Of a stretch of DNA of 64,000 nucleotides, positions 43,901 to 55,522 are shown piece by piece. Position numbers and translations under genes: made by a program. Source of the stretch: Notospermus geniculatus. Taxonomy: Eukaryota > Nemertea > Pilidiophora > Heteronemertea > Lineidae. Positions within the stretch are counted from its first letter, which is position 1; every line of letters starts with the position of its first letter. The notes beneath the pieces are model-generated. The model ran no database searches and had not been told where the DNA came from. It saw nothing but the letters and a program-made list of their open reading frames with translations. The stretch is from positions 695,731-759,730 of the forward strand of contig NMRB01000070.1 in NCBI GenBank assembly GCA_002633025.1, written 5' to 3'.

Positions 43901-46888
43901 GAACTTTGACAAGCGATCTAATTCCTTCCTTTTTTCTACAGGCGTTGGCTTCGGCATCACCTTGGTCCCAACGAGTACAGCGGTTGCGTTCTACTTCAAG
44001 AAAGGTGGAAGGGTCATGGCTGTCGGCCTTGTTACAAGTGGGAGCGGAATCGGTGCATTCCTCATGCCCTATGTCATCAATGCAAGCTTAGCTGAATACG
44101 GCTGGAGAGGCTCGGTCTTACTTGCTGCAGGATTCGTCCTCAATCTGTTTGTGACGGGCGCATTAGTCCGGTCACCACCGCAGTGGAAACACGGGAAAGA
44201 TGCCGTGTCCTGTGAAACAGAAACGATGTGCAGCCCCTCATTTCAAAACGCAGGTTTCATCCTGTTATTGGTCCACCACAGCGTGGTCGCAGCCGGAGTC
44301 TCAGTGGTCTATATCCACATAAGTGCAATGACTGAGTATCTTACTGGGGCGTCCCGTGATGATAGCAACCTGACGCTATCCGTCATCGGCCTAGCAAACC
44401 TTTTCGGTCGTGTCCTCACCTCTATCATCGCCCAATGCCGTGGTGTCGACACCATGACCACCTTCTACTGCTTCACTGCCCTGATGGGTATTACAGCCTC
44501 TATTCTGCCGTTACTCAACTCCTACCCACTGGTGATCGTCTGGTCTATCTGTTTTGGGTTCTTCTCCTCACCCAATACATCGCTGTCTCAAATAGTCGTG
44601 CTGAACTTCGTCGACATCAGCGAGGTGAACGCTGGACTGGCGTACGTCTTCTTGCTGCAGGCTGCCGGTTATGTGAGCGGGGCGCCGATTGCGGGTAAGT
44701 AGGCCTATTGAACCCGTCACTTTAGGGGCTAANCGCTATCCGTCATCGGCCTAGCAAACCTTTTCGGTCGTGTCCTCACCTCTATCATCGCCCAATGCCG
44801 TGGTGTCGACACCATGACCACCTTCTACTGCTTCACTGCCCTGATGGGTATTACAGCCTCTATTCTGCCGTTACTCAACTCCTACCCGTTGGTGATCGTC
44901 TGGTCTATCTGTTTTGGGTTCTTCTCCTCACCCAATACATCGCTGTCTCAAATAGTCGTGCTGAACTTCGTCGACATCAGCGAGGTGAACGCTGGACTGG
45001 CGTACGTCTTCTTGCTGCAGGCTGCCGGTTATGTGAGCGGGGCGCCGATTGCGGGTAAGTAGGCCTATTAAACCCGTCACTTTAGGGGCTAAATTGACCA
45101 CCAAAGGCTGCGACAAACTGACATTTCCCGGCCGATCCGGCTACCGGTCGTGTACTTGAAGGCAAAATCTGGGTGGATAGGCAAAGAAAGTTGAGATGGA
45201 TGCCATACAGACAGCTTGCGTTTGGCGACAACACGATATCTGCAACGACAGTTCTTGTGACGCTGTCGTTTCGGTCGCTCAGAAGAAGCATCTTGAAGTA
45301 TCAAGGCCTCCGGTCACTTTGCCTTAACTACGCCCGTGAGTGGAGCGAAGGGGAAGGGGAAGTGCCCGCAGGCCTTGACGTTCAAGATATGAAGTAGGTG
45401 AATCGTGGGGTCTTGAGACGACCGTCTCAAAACTAGACTACGAAGTCTCATCGACTATGAACATTTGATGGCCTTTTTTCAGGTGCCCTCTACGACGCAA
45501 CAGGTGACTATGGTTGGTCATTCTACCTTGGCGGGGCATGCATTCTTCTTGGTGTTGTTGTCTTCACTTGGCCACTGTTTGTTCACCTCCGTGGACGAAG
45601 ACGTGACGGTACTGTCACCACCAAGGAAGAGATGATAAAGAAGACACAGTCACTGACATTCGGTAGTTTGATGCTCATCAGCAGTCACATCATCATCCCA
45701 GAAGAAGATTCAGATTCGTAAGTTAGATTCTTACCAAAATGAAATACAAAATGAGTTGTATCAGAGTGGAACCTTAGTGGTCCAGTGCAAGGATGTCGAA
45801 TTCGAAATACGTCAATACTAATTCGCGCTTTTAATTTGAGGTTTATTGCGAAATTAAAAAAAACACTGGTTAATCACGGACTGACCTAGATCACACCTCA
45901 CCTAACATGAACTTTGTTAATAACTGTACAATTTATTTCTGACAACAGGATAATGAGTCTATTAACAGCCTTAATACAGAAAATGACGCATTCGGACATC
46001 CCTGTGTTCGTATTATGCAGTCACGTTGAAGCGACCCAGCCCATTGGATTTCATAGAATTTTGTACTCATAACAGGACGACATCGCCTACTTTTAATTAG
46101 CTGATGCAATACTGTTCTATTGTTAATTTTCATCACTATCATCTAGTGACCTACATGTAGTTCAAATTCTTATTGACTGTATTGTAATTTTCGTGCATGT
46201 TTTATTGATGAGTCGGTCATATATCCTCAGACGACTACCCGCAATGTACATGTACATGTATATATGTGTGGCGGTCTAGGAAAACCCGTCGGAAGTCGCT
46301 GAGTGATCAACAAGGCTTGTTAGATTAGATTGCCTGTGCATTGATATGCTACTGTCACCTGTTACCCAGTACATTTCAGCTATTGAAATGTGCGGGTTCA
46401 CCGAGGCAATTGACACTTTCCTGAAACGCGACATCTGTTGAGTTTCCCACTCATAACCAAAGTGGGCTGGCAGTATTTTTCTGGTCTGACCGGATCTTGT
46501 ATACCGTGGTTCCGACTCAAAAGTCAAAGTGTGCTGGCAATATTTTTGTGGGTCTGACTGGCAATATTTTTGTGGTCTGACGAATCTTGTGTAATTTCCG
46601 ACTCAAGCTAATAAAAGTGGACTCTGGCAATATTTTGTGGGCCAGACCGCGTCTTGCATAATTTCGGACTCAGTATTTTTTGTGAGACCGGGTCTTGTAT
46701 AGTTTCCGACTGGAGCAAAGTGGACTGGCAATATTTTTGTGGGTCCGCCGGACCACGTCTTGACTTATAGTTCCTGACTCATAAGTCAAAGTGGACTGGC
46801 AATATCTTTTAACTTTTTCATTTCTTTTTTATATTGCAGTGAACCTATGGTGAATGGTTTCAAGAAAATCACCCCGGTTGACGTCTGA
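40936..46888 (+). CDS. Monocarboxylate-transporter-like MFS protein (SLC16-like)
   Basis: Five exons, 40936-41125, 41873-42016, 43942-44694, 45483-45717 and 46840-46888, join in frame (1371 nt, 456 residues). The first three junctions are all phase 1. Exon 1 holds span 1 and WIGAAHIGSL (span 2). Exon 2 continues with PLSSYLVERVGYRKTCLLGA, the MFS loop between spans 2 and 3. Exon 3 holds the second MCT signature, YFKKGGRVMAVGLVTSGSGIG, and spans up to about 10. Exon 4 ends the membrane domain (ALYDATGDYGWSFYLGG) and begins an acidic tail. Skipping the exon-4 donor would stop at once (codon at 45719). MCTs move lactate, pyruvate or related acids with protons across the plasma membrane, but the N-terminal DGGWGW-type signature is not visible, so the substrate is open. 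About 360 bp of intron 3 (44734-45092) is an assembly repeat of exon 3. Confidence 0.82.
41373..41625 (+). repeat. Two diverged ~130-bp repeats carrying TCAAGGTCA motifs
   Basis: Two units share GATAATT-GAAATAT, GATGCCCATTT-GATTATGCA, TGACCTTGATGATCA and AGGTCAAGGTCA. The first unit has three overlapping AGGTCA half sites in a row. TCAAGGTCA is the monomer site known for SF-1/ERR nuclear receptors. The tract lies in transporter intron 1. Confidence 0.65.
42705..43143. mobile_element. Nested inverted-repeat elements in transporter intron 2
   Basis: The outer ends AGCTAGGAATCCAC and a near-complement, with GCGTTGCGACTTGCTTTGCA mirrored inside, bound 439 bp. Within it a second element (42797-42977) has ends ACCGGTGTAATG and CATTACACCGGT. 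The inner one interrupts the outer one, giving the order of insertion. Confidence 0.8.
43553..43678. mobile_element. MITE, GAGTTTTCGC family, copy 2
   Basis: AGAGTTTTCGCGAAATGCCC at one end and GGGGCTTTGCAAAAACTCT at the other match the element at 670-795. It lies in transporter intron 2, 260 bp before exon 3. Confidence 0.75.
44734..45092 (+). repeat. Assembly duplicate of transporter exon 3 end
   Basis: This segment repeats 44377-44732 almost base for base, including the exon end, its gtaagt donor and the following intron start. It begins exactly at the N (44733). It would be misread as a second exon, but both copies end in the same donor, and the next exon fits only one. Confidence 0.92.
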
Positions 46889-47197
46889 GCTAGCGATGGA
46901 AGATCTAATACAAAATGTACAAAGAATCATTTAGCCTAAACTCTGTTTCTATGTCTAGTCCATTTGTCTTTATACTGTATATTCCAGTCACTCATATAAC
47001 GTTATGTGCTTTTCTCGGAAATGCGCTCTACAACGTAGGCGTTCTCTCTTCGTGTACAGTAATTAGTATTTTACAGCTGGGGGCCAGGCCTGGCCTGGCA
47101 AGGGGCATCCTTAGGTACTAGTTTTTACCCATCCTTACCGCACACAGTTACTATCACCAGTTGAATCTTCTTCCATAAGCCTAGCCTGAATTTACAT

Positions 47198-47303
47198 CGG
47201 ATGACACACGACACGAACACGCAGGCGAACATATGGCTTCACAAAGGTTTCATCTACATGAAACCTTTGTTCGCCTGCGTGTTCGTGTCGCGTGTCATCC
47301 GAC
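47198..47303. repeat. ~105-bp near-perfect hairpin (also 47980-48086)
   Basis: GGATGACACACGACACGAAC, then GCAGGCGAACA, is mirrored after a short loop (AAAGGTTTCAT and ATGAAACCTTT inside). Both alleles carry it. It lies in the transporter 3' flank, probably the 3' untranslated region, where it could fold in RNA. Confidence 0.8.
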
Positions 47304-47315
47304 GTAAAGTCACCC

Positions 47316-47535
47316 TAAAGCCCAGTTCACACTGCCACGATTCCGACCACGATGCCTCTACGAAATGCTTTCGTGGTGTTCCTATAGGCTTCGTGATGCC
47401 TTCCTACAGACTTCTTGTTTTTCGTGATAATCCGCACCCATTGTAACACTAAGGCCACGATCCCTCTACGAAAATATTTCAGAGGATTCGTAGAGGCAAC
47501 GTGGTCGGAATCGTGGCAGTGTGAACTGGGCTTTA
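47316..47535. mobile_element. MITE with TAAAGCCCAGTTCACACTGC ends, polymorphic
   Basis: The ends TAAAGCCCAGTTCACACTGC and its complement enclose 220 bp that are missing from the other allele (near 48095). The empty allele has a few unmatched bases, so the exact target is unclear. Confidence 0.85.
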
Positions 47536-48249
47536 CAGGCTAATTTCACGAACTTGGAAGAAATGAGTAGGCCTACACCGGTAGGCTCCATTTGACTGAC
47601 AATCTCTTTCTCTCTGGGAAGGGAAACGTGGCATGTGTTCTATCATGTACTATATGGCACTACCATGGAGNTTGACGTCTGAGCTAGCGATGGAAGATCT
47701 AATACAAAGAATCATTTAGCCTAAACTCTGTTTCTATGTCTAGTCCATTTGTCTTTATACTGTATATTCCAGTCACTCATATAACGTTATGTGCTTTTCT
47801 CGGAAATGCGCTCTACAACGTAGGCGTTCTCTCTTCGTGTACAGTAATTAGTATTTTACAGCTGGGGCCAGGCCTGGCCTGGCAAGGGGCATCCTTAGGT
47901 ACTAGTTTTTACCCATCCTTACCGCACACAGTGACTACCACCAGTTGAATCTTCTTCCATAAGCCTAGCCTGAATTTACATCGGATGACACACGACACGA
48001 ACACGCAGGCGAACATATGGCTTCACAAAGGTTTCATCTACATGAAACCTTTGTTCGCCTGCGTGTTCGTGTCGCGTGTCATCCGACGTAAAGTCACCCT
48101 TACCTGCTTACAGGCTAATTTCACGAACTTGGAAGAAATGAGTAGGCCTACACCGGTAGGCTCCATTTGACTGACAATCTCTTTCTCTCTGGGAAGGGAA
48201 ACGTGGCATGTGTTCTATCATGTACTATATGGCACTACCATGGAGAACT

Positions 48250-49190
48250 GTCGCTTATTCTTGGCAACACATGGCGTTGAAGTGGTTAGATTGAATCGTT
48301 ATCTTTCACTTGACCACTTTACCACTGTGGTAATTGGTGTCGCGATTTGGTGCTGGATTCGGGTTGATATATTAGGCCCATACATACATAGGTTGTGGAC
48401 TTTCCTCACATAAAAATATTCATCAAACAACACCTCAATCAAATTAGTTTTTATCAAAATGAGCGCAACCAAAAAATAAAAATCTTAGAGAGACATAAGT
48501 TGTCGGGAGTCTTTCATCTTCTCTGTACCAATTAGCACAGAAAAATCAACTAAGGCGCCGTATACAATAGGCCTAATATGTATATAAAAGCATAAAAATC
48601 TCAGAGCGTGATACAATGTATTTCATTCAAGTTTCAGCGCCTTTATGTATCTTCATCATGTTCACTTCCATTCCATTTTTTTGTCAACTTAACGGGCATT
48701 AAACGATTTGGCTACTTCATGTCGCTTTCAATATAGCCTTTTAAAACATAGTGTTGTGAACTACCGCGAAGACGTTTTTTTAACTTGTTTGCTGCTCGCG
48801 TCGAAGTATTTGATGCTTAAATATTCCTCTATTTAACTCCATGGGAGAAATATGGGGGCGGGGGCTACCCCTTTTCAAAGATGTTACAGGGATTTACATT
48901 CATTACATGATACGTTTCTAAGTCTAATGCTCAGTCTTTCTTCAAGATTAAAACTAGACTACTGGAGACACACAACGGGTATCTATCACTTGTGTACAGG
49001 TCACAATTTTGGGACAAACTGTCTCGAATTCAAGTCAAATACCATTATAGACAATCAAACAGGTCAAAGTCTTAATATTCACAGCCACCTGCGGGTTTTG
49101 GCGATGAGACAGAACACCGGGGTGTTCCTGGATGAGATAACCAATGGAATTGCTTTTAATTTTTCATGACTTGCTTTAATGGCTCCACAG
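48250..49190. other. Gene-free stretch after the transporter
   Basis: AATAAA-like signals occur near 48473 and could end the transporter transcript. The open frame at 48852-49169 has no domain I recognise. Nothing else is supportable. Confidence 0.4.
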
Positions 49191-49197
49191 GTGCCTA

Positions 49198-49330
49198 CCG
49201 GTATTTGAATACCACCCTGTGATTGTAATTACAACAGGTGGCTGTGAATACACGGATGATGGATCCTACCGGTATTTGAATACCACCCTGTGATTGTAAT
49301 TACAACAGGTGGCTGTGAATACACGGATGG
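49198..49330 (+). repeat. Two-copy ~70-bp tandem repeat with internal palindrome
   Basis: CTACCGGTATTTGAATACCA through GTGAATACACGGATG occurs twice in a row. Each copy contains CACCCTGTGATTGTAATTAC-AACAGGTGG, itself largely palindromic. Confidence 0.85.
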
Positions 49331-49431
49331 ATAAAAGTGTATATTGCCGACTCTACCTCTTCTTGTCAGAAAGATAAAAAATGAAACCCACTCGTGCTCC
49401 CGCTCGTGCTCACAGTAGAGTGACGTGTGGG

Positions 49432-49655
49432 CCATATTCTAGAAGCTTCCTTAAACTCAAGGTTTATCTTTAGCTATTGCTTACAGGACGGAACACAAAG
49501 GGCCGTATTCTAGAAGCGTCCTTAACTCTAAGGCTTGCCTTTAGCTATTGTTTGCAGGGAAGAATACAAAAGGTTAAGGTTAAAGTGGACCTTAGAGTAA
49601 AGGCGGCTTCTAGAATACGGGCAAAAAGCTAGGAGGCTTCTAGAATACGGCCCTG
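49432..49655. mobile_element. Nested MITEs, GGGCCGTATTCTAGAAGC ends
   Basis: GGGCC-TATTCTAGAAGC occurs at 49432 and 49501 in one orientation. GCTTCTAGAATACGGGC and GCTTCTAGAATACGGCCC occur at 49606 and 49635 in the other. The arrangement is two copies of one family, one inserted in the other. The GGGCC ends suggest PIF/Harbinger affinity. Confidence 0.75.
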
Positions 49656-50123
49656 TGACTTATTGCGGCAAGCAATCGTGCTTTGACGGTCTGTGGTGAA
49701 GTGGAAAAAATTGAACAGTATTAGCTATTTGTGGGTAAGATACAGTAACTGACCCATTGGCACAAATTGGATCTCTCACATGCAACCACAAGATGTTTAT
49801 ATTGATTTTATGTATAAAATATGCATGTTTTAGTGGACTAGTCTTCTGAGTCATCTATCTACATTTTTGTGTAATCGGCTACATGGCGGTCTTCTCCAAG
49901 AAGGTGAAAGAACCAATTAATATTAATCACATTAATTAATGGTAGATGTTTTAATTCAATTTAATTGCTTTTTTCCCAGTAATGCGGAAATTTGGGGTGT
50001 TGAAAAATGGAGTATTTCAAAAGCCCCACAGCTACGTTTCTGTACTGATATCCATTTTTCATAAACCCAAGCGCATGCTGTTCAGTTATCATATATTATA
50101 CCGGTATTTTTTGTGTTCATCAA

Positions 50124-51375
50124 ATAAAACTAAAAGAAATGTAATCTTGTTGTAGTTTGGCCTTTGGCTTACACTCTCGAAGATGGCTTTGAATAATGAT
50201 CTCAATATATAATAGGCGTATTATTCATCCACTCACAATAGTCATGATATACATGTATATACAGCCCTGAGTGTGGAAAACTTGTGAACAAGGTGTGTTC
50301 GCATCAGTTGGGCACCAAGGAGATGGTACACACCAAACAGACGTATTGTTGCTAATTTCGCAGCAGGGACCACCGAAAGTGTGAAAAATACTTCACATTT
50401 TTTTGCTGTGGGGGCCTGCCATACTCTATGGTATCAGAGTGTCGTTATAGATAATTAAAGGGGAAGTTTCATGATTTTTTGTGTTCTTGGTAGATGTGGA
50501 CGTTTCCGTCTTCTGCCACCTCCTGCAGTCTAAATACTGTATTAAAACAGCTGAGAAATATCAAAAATAATTCTTGAATTGTGACGAAATCATTGTACTT
50601 TTTTTGTCAACATATATAATTTTTGTTTAGTTTCGAGAGGAGACCCCTGCTGTGTACATGTTTATTCTTGTGGTGCATTTTCTAAGGAGTGTTAGGTGCT
50701 TTCATTGTTAATAAAATGAGAAAAAAATGAAAGGTTTTGTTTGTGGTTCTTGGCCTTCGAAAATAAAACTAAAAGAAATGTAATCTTGTTGTAGTTTGGC
50801 CTTTGGCTTACACTCTCGAAGATGGCTTTGAATAATGATCTCAATATATAATTCATCCACTCACGATAGTCATGATATACATGTATATACAGCCCTGAGT
50901 GTGGAAAACTTGTGAACAAGGTGTGTTCGCATCAGTTGGGCACCTAGGAGATGGTACACACCAAACAGACGTATTGTTGCTAATTTCGCAGCAGGCACCA
51001 CCGAAAGTGTGAAAAATACTTCACACTGTTTTGCTGTGGGGGCCTGCCATACTCTATGGTATCAGAGTGTCGTTATAGATAATTAAAGGGGAAGTTTCAT
51101 GATTTTTTGTGTTCTCGGTAGATGTGGACGTTTCCGTCTTCTGCCACCTCCTGCAGTCTAAATACTGTATTAAAACAGCTGAGAAATATCAAAAATAATT
51201 CTTGAATTGTGACGAAATCATTGTACTTTTTTTGTCAACATATATAATTTTTGTGTAGTTTCGAGAGGAGACCCCTGCTGTGTACATGTTTATTCTTGTG
51301 GTGCATTTTCTAAGGAGTGTTAGGTGCTTTCATTGTTAATAAAATGAGAAAAAAATGAAAGGGATTTGTTTGTGG
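50124..51375 (+). repeat. Direct duplication of a ~620-bp segment
   Basis: 50124-50756 and 50761-51375 are nearly identical, starting AAATAAAACTAAAAGAAATG. The first copy has a few extra bases. There is no N between them, so this is a real local duplication. No gene is visible in either copy. Confidence 0.88.
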
Positions 51376-51829
51376 TTCTTGGCCTTCGATTTTGAACAGA
51401 ACTTTACACTTTGCTCACTTCACCTATCCCTTTCTGTGCCGATCTTAACTTCATCAAAGTCATAATTATGTAAGAAGAATTCCTCTTGTCCTTTTCTGAT
51501 GTTTTCCACTCAGAGCAACTCATTTACTTCTTCTTTTTAAAAGGTTTATGTAAAGTGACTCAATATCTCGAAAGTTTGACACAAAATCGGGCTAACTGTA
51601 CACTCAATTTGGAAAACATGGCCCGGGGGCCCTAGGCAGCCGTCATAAGGAAGTGCCCCGAACCTTATTTTCTCCATTTACATAGTGCGCGGTTAGTCAC
51701 ATATTTTGCGTCAAAAATTCGAGATTTCGAGCCACATTACATAACCCATTTATAAGAAGAGGAATTATTAGCGATTTGGCGAAAATCGACAAGACTACTT
51801 GCGCAACATCCTGAGAATATCAGGACCGC

Positions 51830-54800
51830 CCTATATTCCATTGAACGGAGGACGGAGCTGACTGGGCTAAGTGAAACTTGGCTGAGGACAGGAGGTAACC
51901 TAAGTTTTCAGGCCATCTGCCAAGCTGTTCTGATATAGACAACAGGAAGCAACTGGTGTCATTTTGTAGGTATATCCTTCTCCTAAACAGACCAGTTTTC
52001 TGCATTCGCATTTTCTTCCGTAATTTGCCGTTAAATTGCATTGAACCGAGGATGGAGCGAACTGGGCTAGGTGAAATTTTGCTGAGGATATGAGGCAACC
52101 AAAGTTTCCCGCCCATCTGCCGAGCTGTTCTGATATAGATAACAGGAGACAACTGGTGTCATTTTGTAGGTATATCCTTCTTCTAAACAGACCAGTTTCC
52201 TGCATTCGCATTTTTTACCGTAATTTGCCGTCATATTCCATTTAACGCAGGACAGAGCGAACTGGGCCAAGTGTGAAACTTGGCTGAGGACAGGAGGTAC
52301 CGAAAGTTTCCAGCCCATCTGCCGAGCAGTTCTGATAAAGACAACGGGACGCAATTGGTGTCATTTTGTTGGTATATCCTTCTTCTAAACAGATCAGTGT
52401 CCTGCATTCGCATTTTCTACCGTAATTTGCCGTTATATTCCTTTGAACGGAGGACGGAGCGAACTGGGCTAAGCGAAACTTGGCTGAGGACAGGAGAGAC
52501 CAAAAGTTTCCAGGCCATCTGCCGAGCTGTTCTGGTAAAGACAACGGGACACAATTGGTGTCATTTTGTGGGTATATCCTTCTTCTAAACAGATCAGTGT
52601 CCTGCATCCACATTTTCGGCCTTAATTTGCCGTTATATTCCGTTGAACCGAGGACGGAGCGAACTGGGCGAAGTGAAATTCGGCTGAGGACAGGAGGTAA
52701 CCAAAGTTTCCAGGCCATCTGCCGAGCTGTTCTGGTAAAGACAACGGAACTCAGTTGGTGTCATTTTGTGGGTATATCCTTCTTCTAAACAGATCAGTGT
52801 CCTGCATCCACATTTTCTGCCTTAATTTGCCGTTATATTCCGTTGAACCGAGGACGGAGCGAACTGGGCGAAGTGAAATTCGGCTGAGGACAGGAGGTAA
52901 CCAAGGTTTCCAGGCCATCTGCCGTGCTGTTCTGATAAAGACAACGGGACACAATTGGTGTTATTTTGTAGGTATATCCTTCTTCTAAACAGACCAGTTT
53001 CCTGCATTTGCATTTTCTACCGTAATTTGCCGTCAAATTGCATTGAACGCAGGACGGGGCGAACTGGGCTAAGTGAAACTTGGCTGAGGACAGGAGGTAC
53101 CAAAAGTTTCCAGGCCATCTGCCGAGCTGTTCTGATAAAGACAACGGGACACAATTGGTGTCATTTTGTAGGTATATCCTTCTTCTAAACAGATCAGTGT
53201 CCTGCATGCGCATTTTCTACCGTAATTTGCCATTATATTCCGTTGAACCGAGGACGGAGCGAACTGGGCGAAGTGAAATTCGGCTGAGGATAGGAGGTAA
53301 CCAAAGATTCCAGGCCATCTGCCGAGCTGTTCTGATATAGACAACAGGAGAAAACTGGTGTCATTTTGTAGGTATATCCTTCTTCTAAGCAGACCAGTTT
53401 CCTGCATTCGCATTTTCTACCGTAATTTACCGTCAAATTGCATTGAACGCAGGACGGAGCGAACCGGGCTAGGTGAAATTTTGCTGAAGATAGGAGGCAA
53501 CCAAAGTTTCCAGGCCATCTGCCGAGCTGTTCTGATATAGATAACAGGAGACAACTGGTGTCATTTTGTAGGTATATCCTTCTTCTAAACAGACCAGTTT
53601 CCTGCATTCGCATTTTCTACCGTAATTTTCCGTCATATTCCTTTGAACGGAAAACCGAGCGAACTGGGCTAAGTGAAACTTGGCTGAGGACAGGAGGTAC
53701 CAAAAGTTTCCAGGCCATCTGCCGAGCTGTTCTGATCAAGACAACGGGACAAAATTGGTGTCATTTTGTAGGTACATCCTTCTTCTAAACAGACCAGTTT
53801 CCTGCATTCACATTTTCTACCATAATTTGCCGTTATATTCCATTGAACGGAGGACGGAGCTAACTGGGCTAAGTGAAACTTGGCTGAGGACAGGAGGTAA
53901 CCAGTGTCATTTTGTAGCTGTATCATTCTTCTAAACAGATCTGTTTCCTGCATTGGCATTTTCTACCGTAGTTTGCCGTCATATTCCATTGAACGGAGGA
54001 CGGAGCGAACTGGGATAAGTGAAACTTGGCTGAGGACAGGAGGTACCAAAAGTTTCCAGGCCATCTGCCGAGCTGTTCTGATCAAGACAACGGGACACAA
54101 TTGTTGTCATTTTGTAGGTATATCCTTCTCCTAAACAGACCAGTTTCCTGCATTCGCATTTTCTTCCGTAATTTGCCGTTAAATTGCATTGAACCGATGA
54201 TGGAGCGAACTGGGCTAGGTGAAATTTTGCTGAGGATAGGAGGCAACCAAAGTTTCCAGGCCATCTGCCGAGCTGTTCTGATATAGATAACAGGAGACAA
54301 CTGGTCTCATGTTGTAGGTATGTCCTTCTTCTAAACAGACCAGTTTCCTGCATTCGCATTTTCTACCGTAATTTGCCGTCATATTCCATTTAACGCAGGA
54401 CAGAGCGAACTGGGCCAAGTGTGAAACTTGGCTGAGGACAGGAGGTACCGAAAGTTTCCAGGCCATCTGCCGAGCAGTTCTGATAAAGACAACGGGACGC
54501 AATTGGTGTCATTTTGTAGGTATATCCTTCTTCTAAACAGATCAGTGTCCTGCATTCGCATTTTCTACCGTAATTTGCCGTTATATTCCATTGAACGGAG
54601 GACGGAGCGAACTGGGCTAAGCGAAACTTGGCTGCGGACAGGAGAGACCAAAAGTTTCCAGGCCATCTGCCGAGCTGTTCTGGTAAAGACAACGGGACAC
54701 AATTGGTGTCATTTTGTGGGTATATCATCCTTCTAAACAGATCAGTGTCCTGCATGCGCATTTTCTACCGTAATTTGCCGTTATATTCCGTTGAACCGAG

Positions 54801-55522
54801 GACGGAGCGAACTGGGCGAAGTGAAATTCGGCTGAGGATAGGAGGTAACCAAAGTTTCCAGGCCATCTGCCGAGCTGTTCTGATATAGACAACAGGAGAA
54901 AACTGGTGTCATTTTGTAGGTATATCCTTCTTCTAAGCAGACCAGTTTCCTGCATTCGCATTTTCTACCGTAATTTGCCGTCAAATTGCATTGAACGCAG
55001 GACGGAGCGAACTGGGCTAGGTGAAATTTTGCTTAGGATAGGAGGCAACCAAAGTTTCCAGGCCATCTGCCGAGCTGTTCTGATGTAGATAACAGGAGAC
55101 AACTGGTGTCATTTTGTAGGTATATCCTTCTTCTAAACAGACCAGTTTCCTGCATTCGCATTTTCTACCGTAATTTGCCGTCATATTCCTTTGAACGGAG
55201 GACGGAGCGAAGAGGACAGGAGAGACCAAAAGTTTCCAGGCCATCTGCCGAGCTGTTCTGGTAAAGACAACGGGACACAATTGGTGTTATTTTGTAGGTA
55301 CATCCTTCTTCTAAACAGACCAGTTTCCTGCATTTGCATTTTCTACCGTAATTTGCCGTCAAATTGCATTGAACGCAGGACGGAGCGACCTGGGCTAAGT
55401 GAAACTTGCCTGAGGACAGGAGGTAGCGAAAGTTTCCAAGCCATCTGCCGAGCTGTTCTGATAAAGACAACAGGAGACAACTTCTAAACAGACCAGTTTC
55501 CTGCATTCGCATTTTCTACCGT
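51830..55522. repeat. Satellite array, about 19 monomers of ~200 bp
   Basis: The monomer contains TGAACGGAGGACGGAGCGAA, GCCATCTGCCGAGCTGTTCT and GTGTCATTTTGTAGGTATAT in fixed order and repeats every 198-203 bp. One monomer (about 53850-53990) lacks some 50 bp and one near 55190 is also shortened. Blocks of several monomers recur: 52025-52640 matches 54178-54785, and 53240-53640 matches 54785-55190. This is the pattern of unequal exchange. Open frames on both strands (up to 158 codons) arise because the monomer has few stops. They shift frame each period and are not genes. Confidence 0.93.

Larger units (their letters stand above)
46878..47670 (+). repeat. Redundant allele of transporter 3' flank (also 47672-48246)
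   Basis: The last transporter codons and 3' flank up to the N (47671) are repeated from 47672 to 48246. The first copy has an extra MITE (47316-47535). As at the other gaps, the repeat limits coincide with the N. Confidence 0.9.

Noticed and set aside
44795-45062. Apparent extra transporter exon or duplicated half-gene
   Set aside because: It repeats 44377-44732 from the N at 44733, including the donor site. The pattern fits an unmerged contig overlap.
51820-55512. Many overlapping open frames of 60-158 codons on both strands
   Set aside because: They are products of the 200-bp satellite. Frames shift with each period, both strands are equally open and no domain is recognisable.
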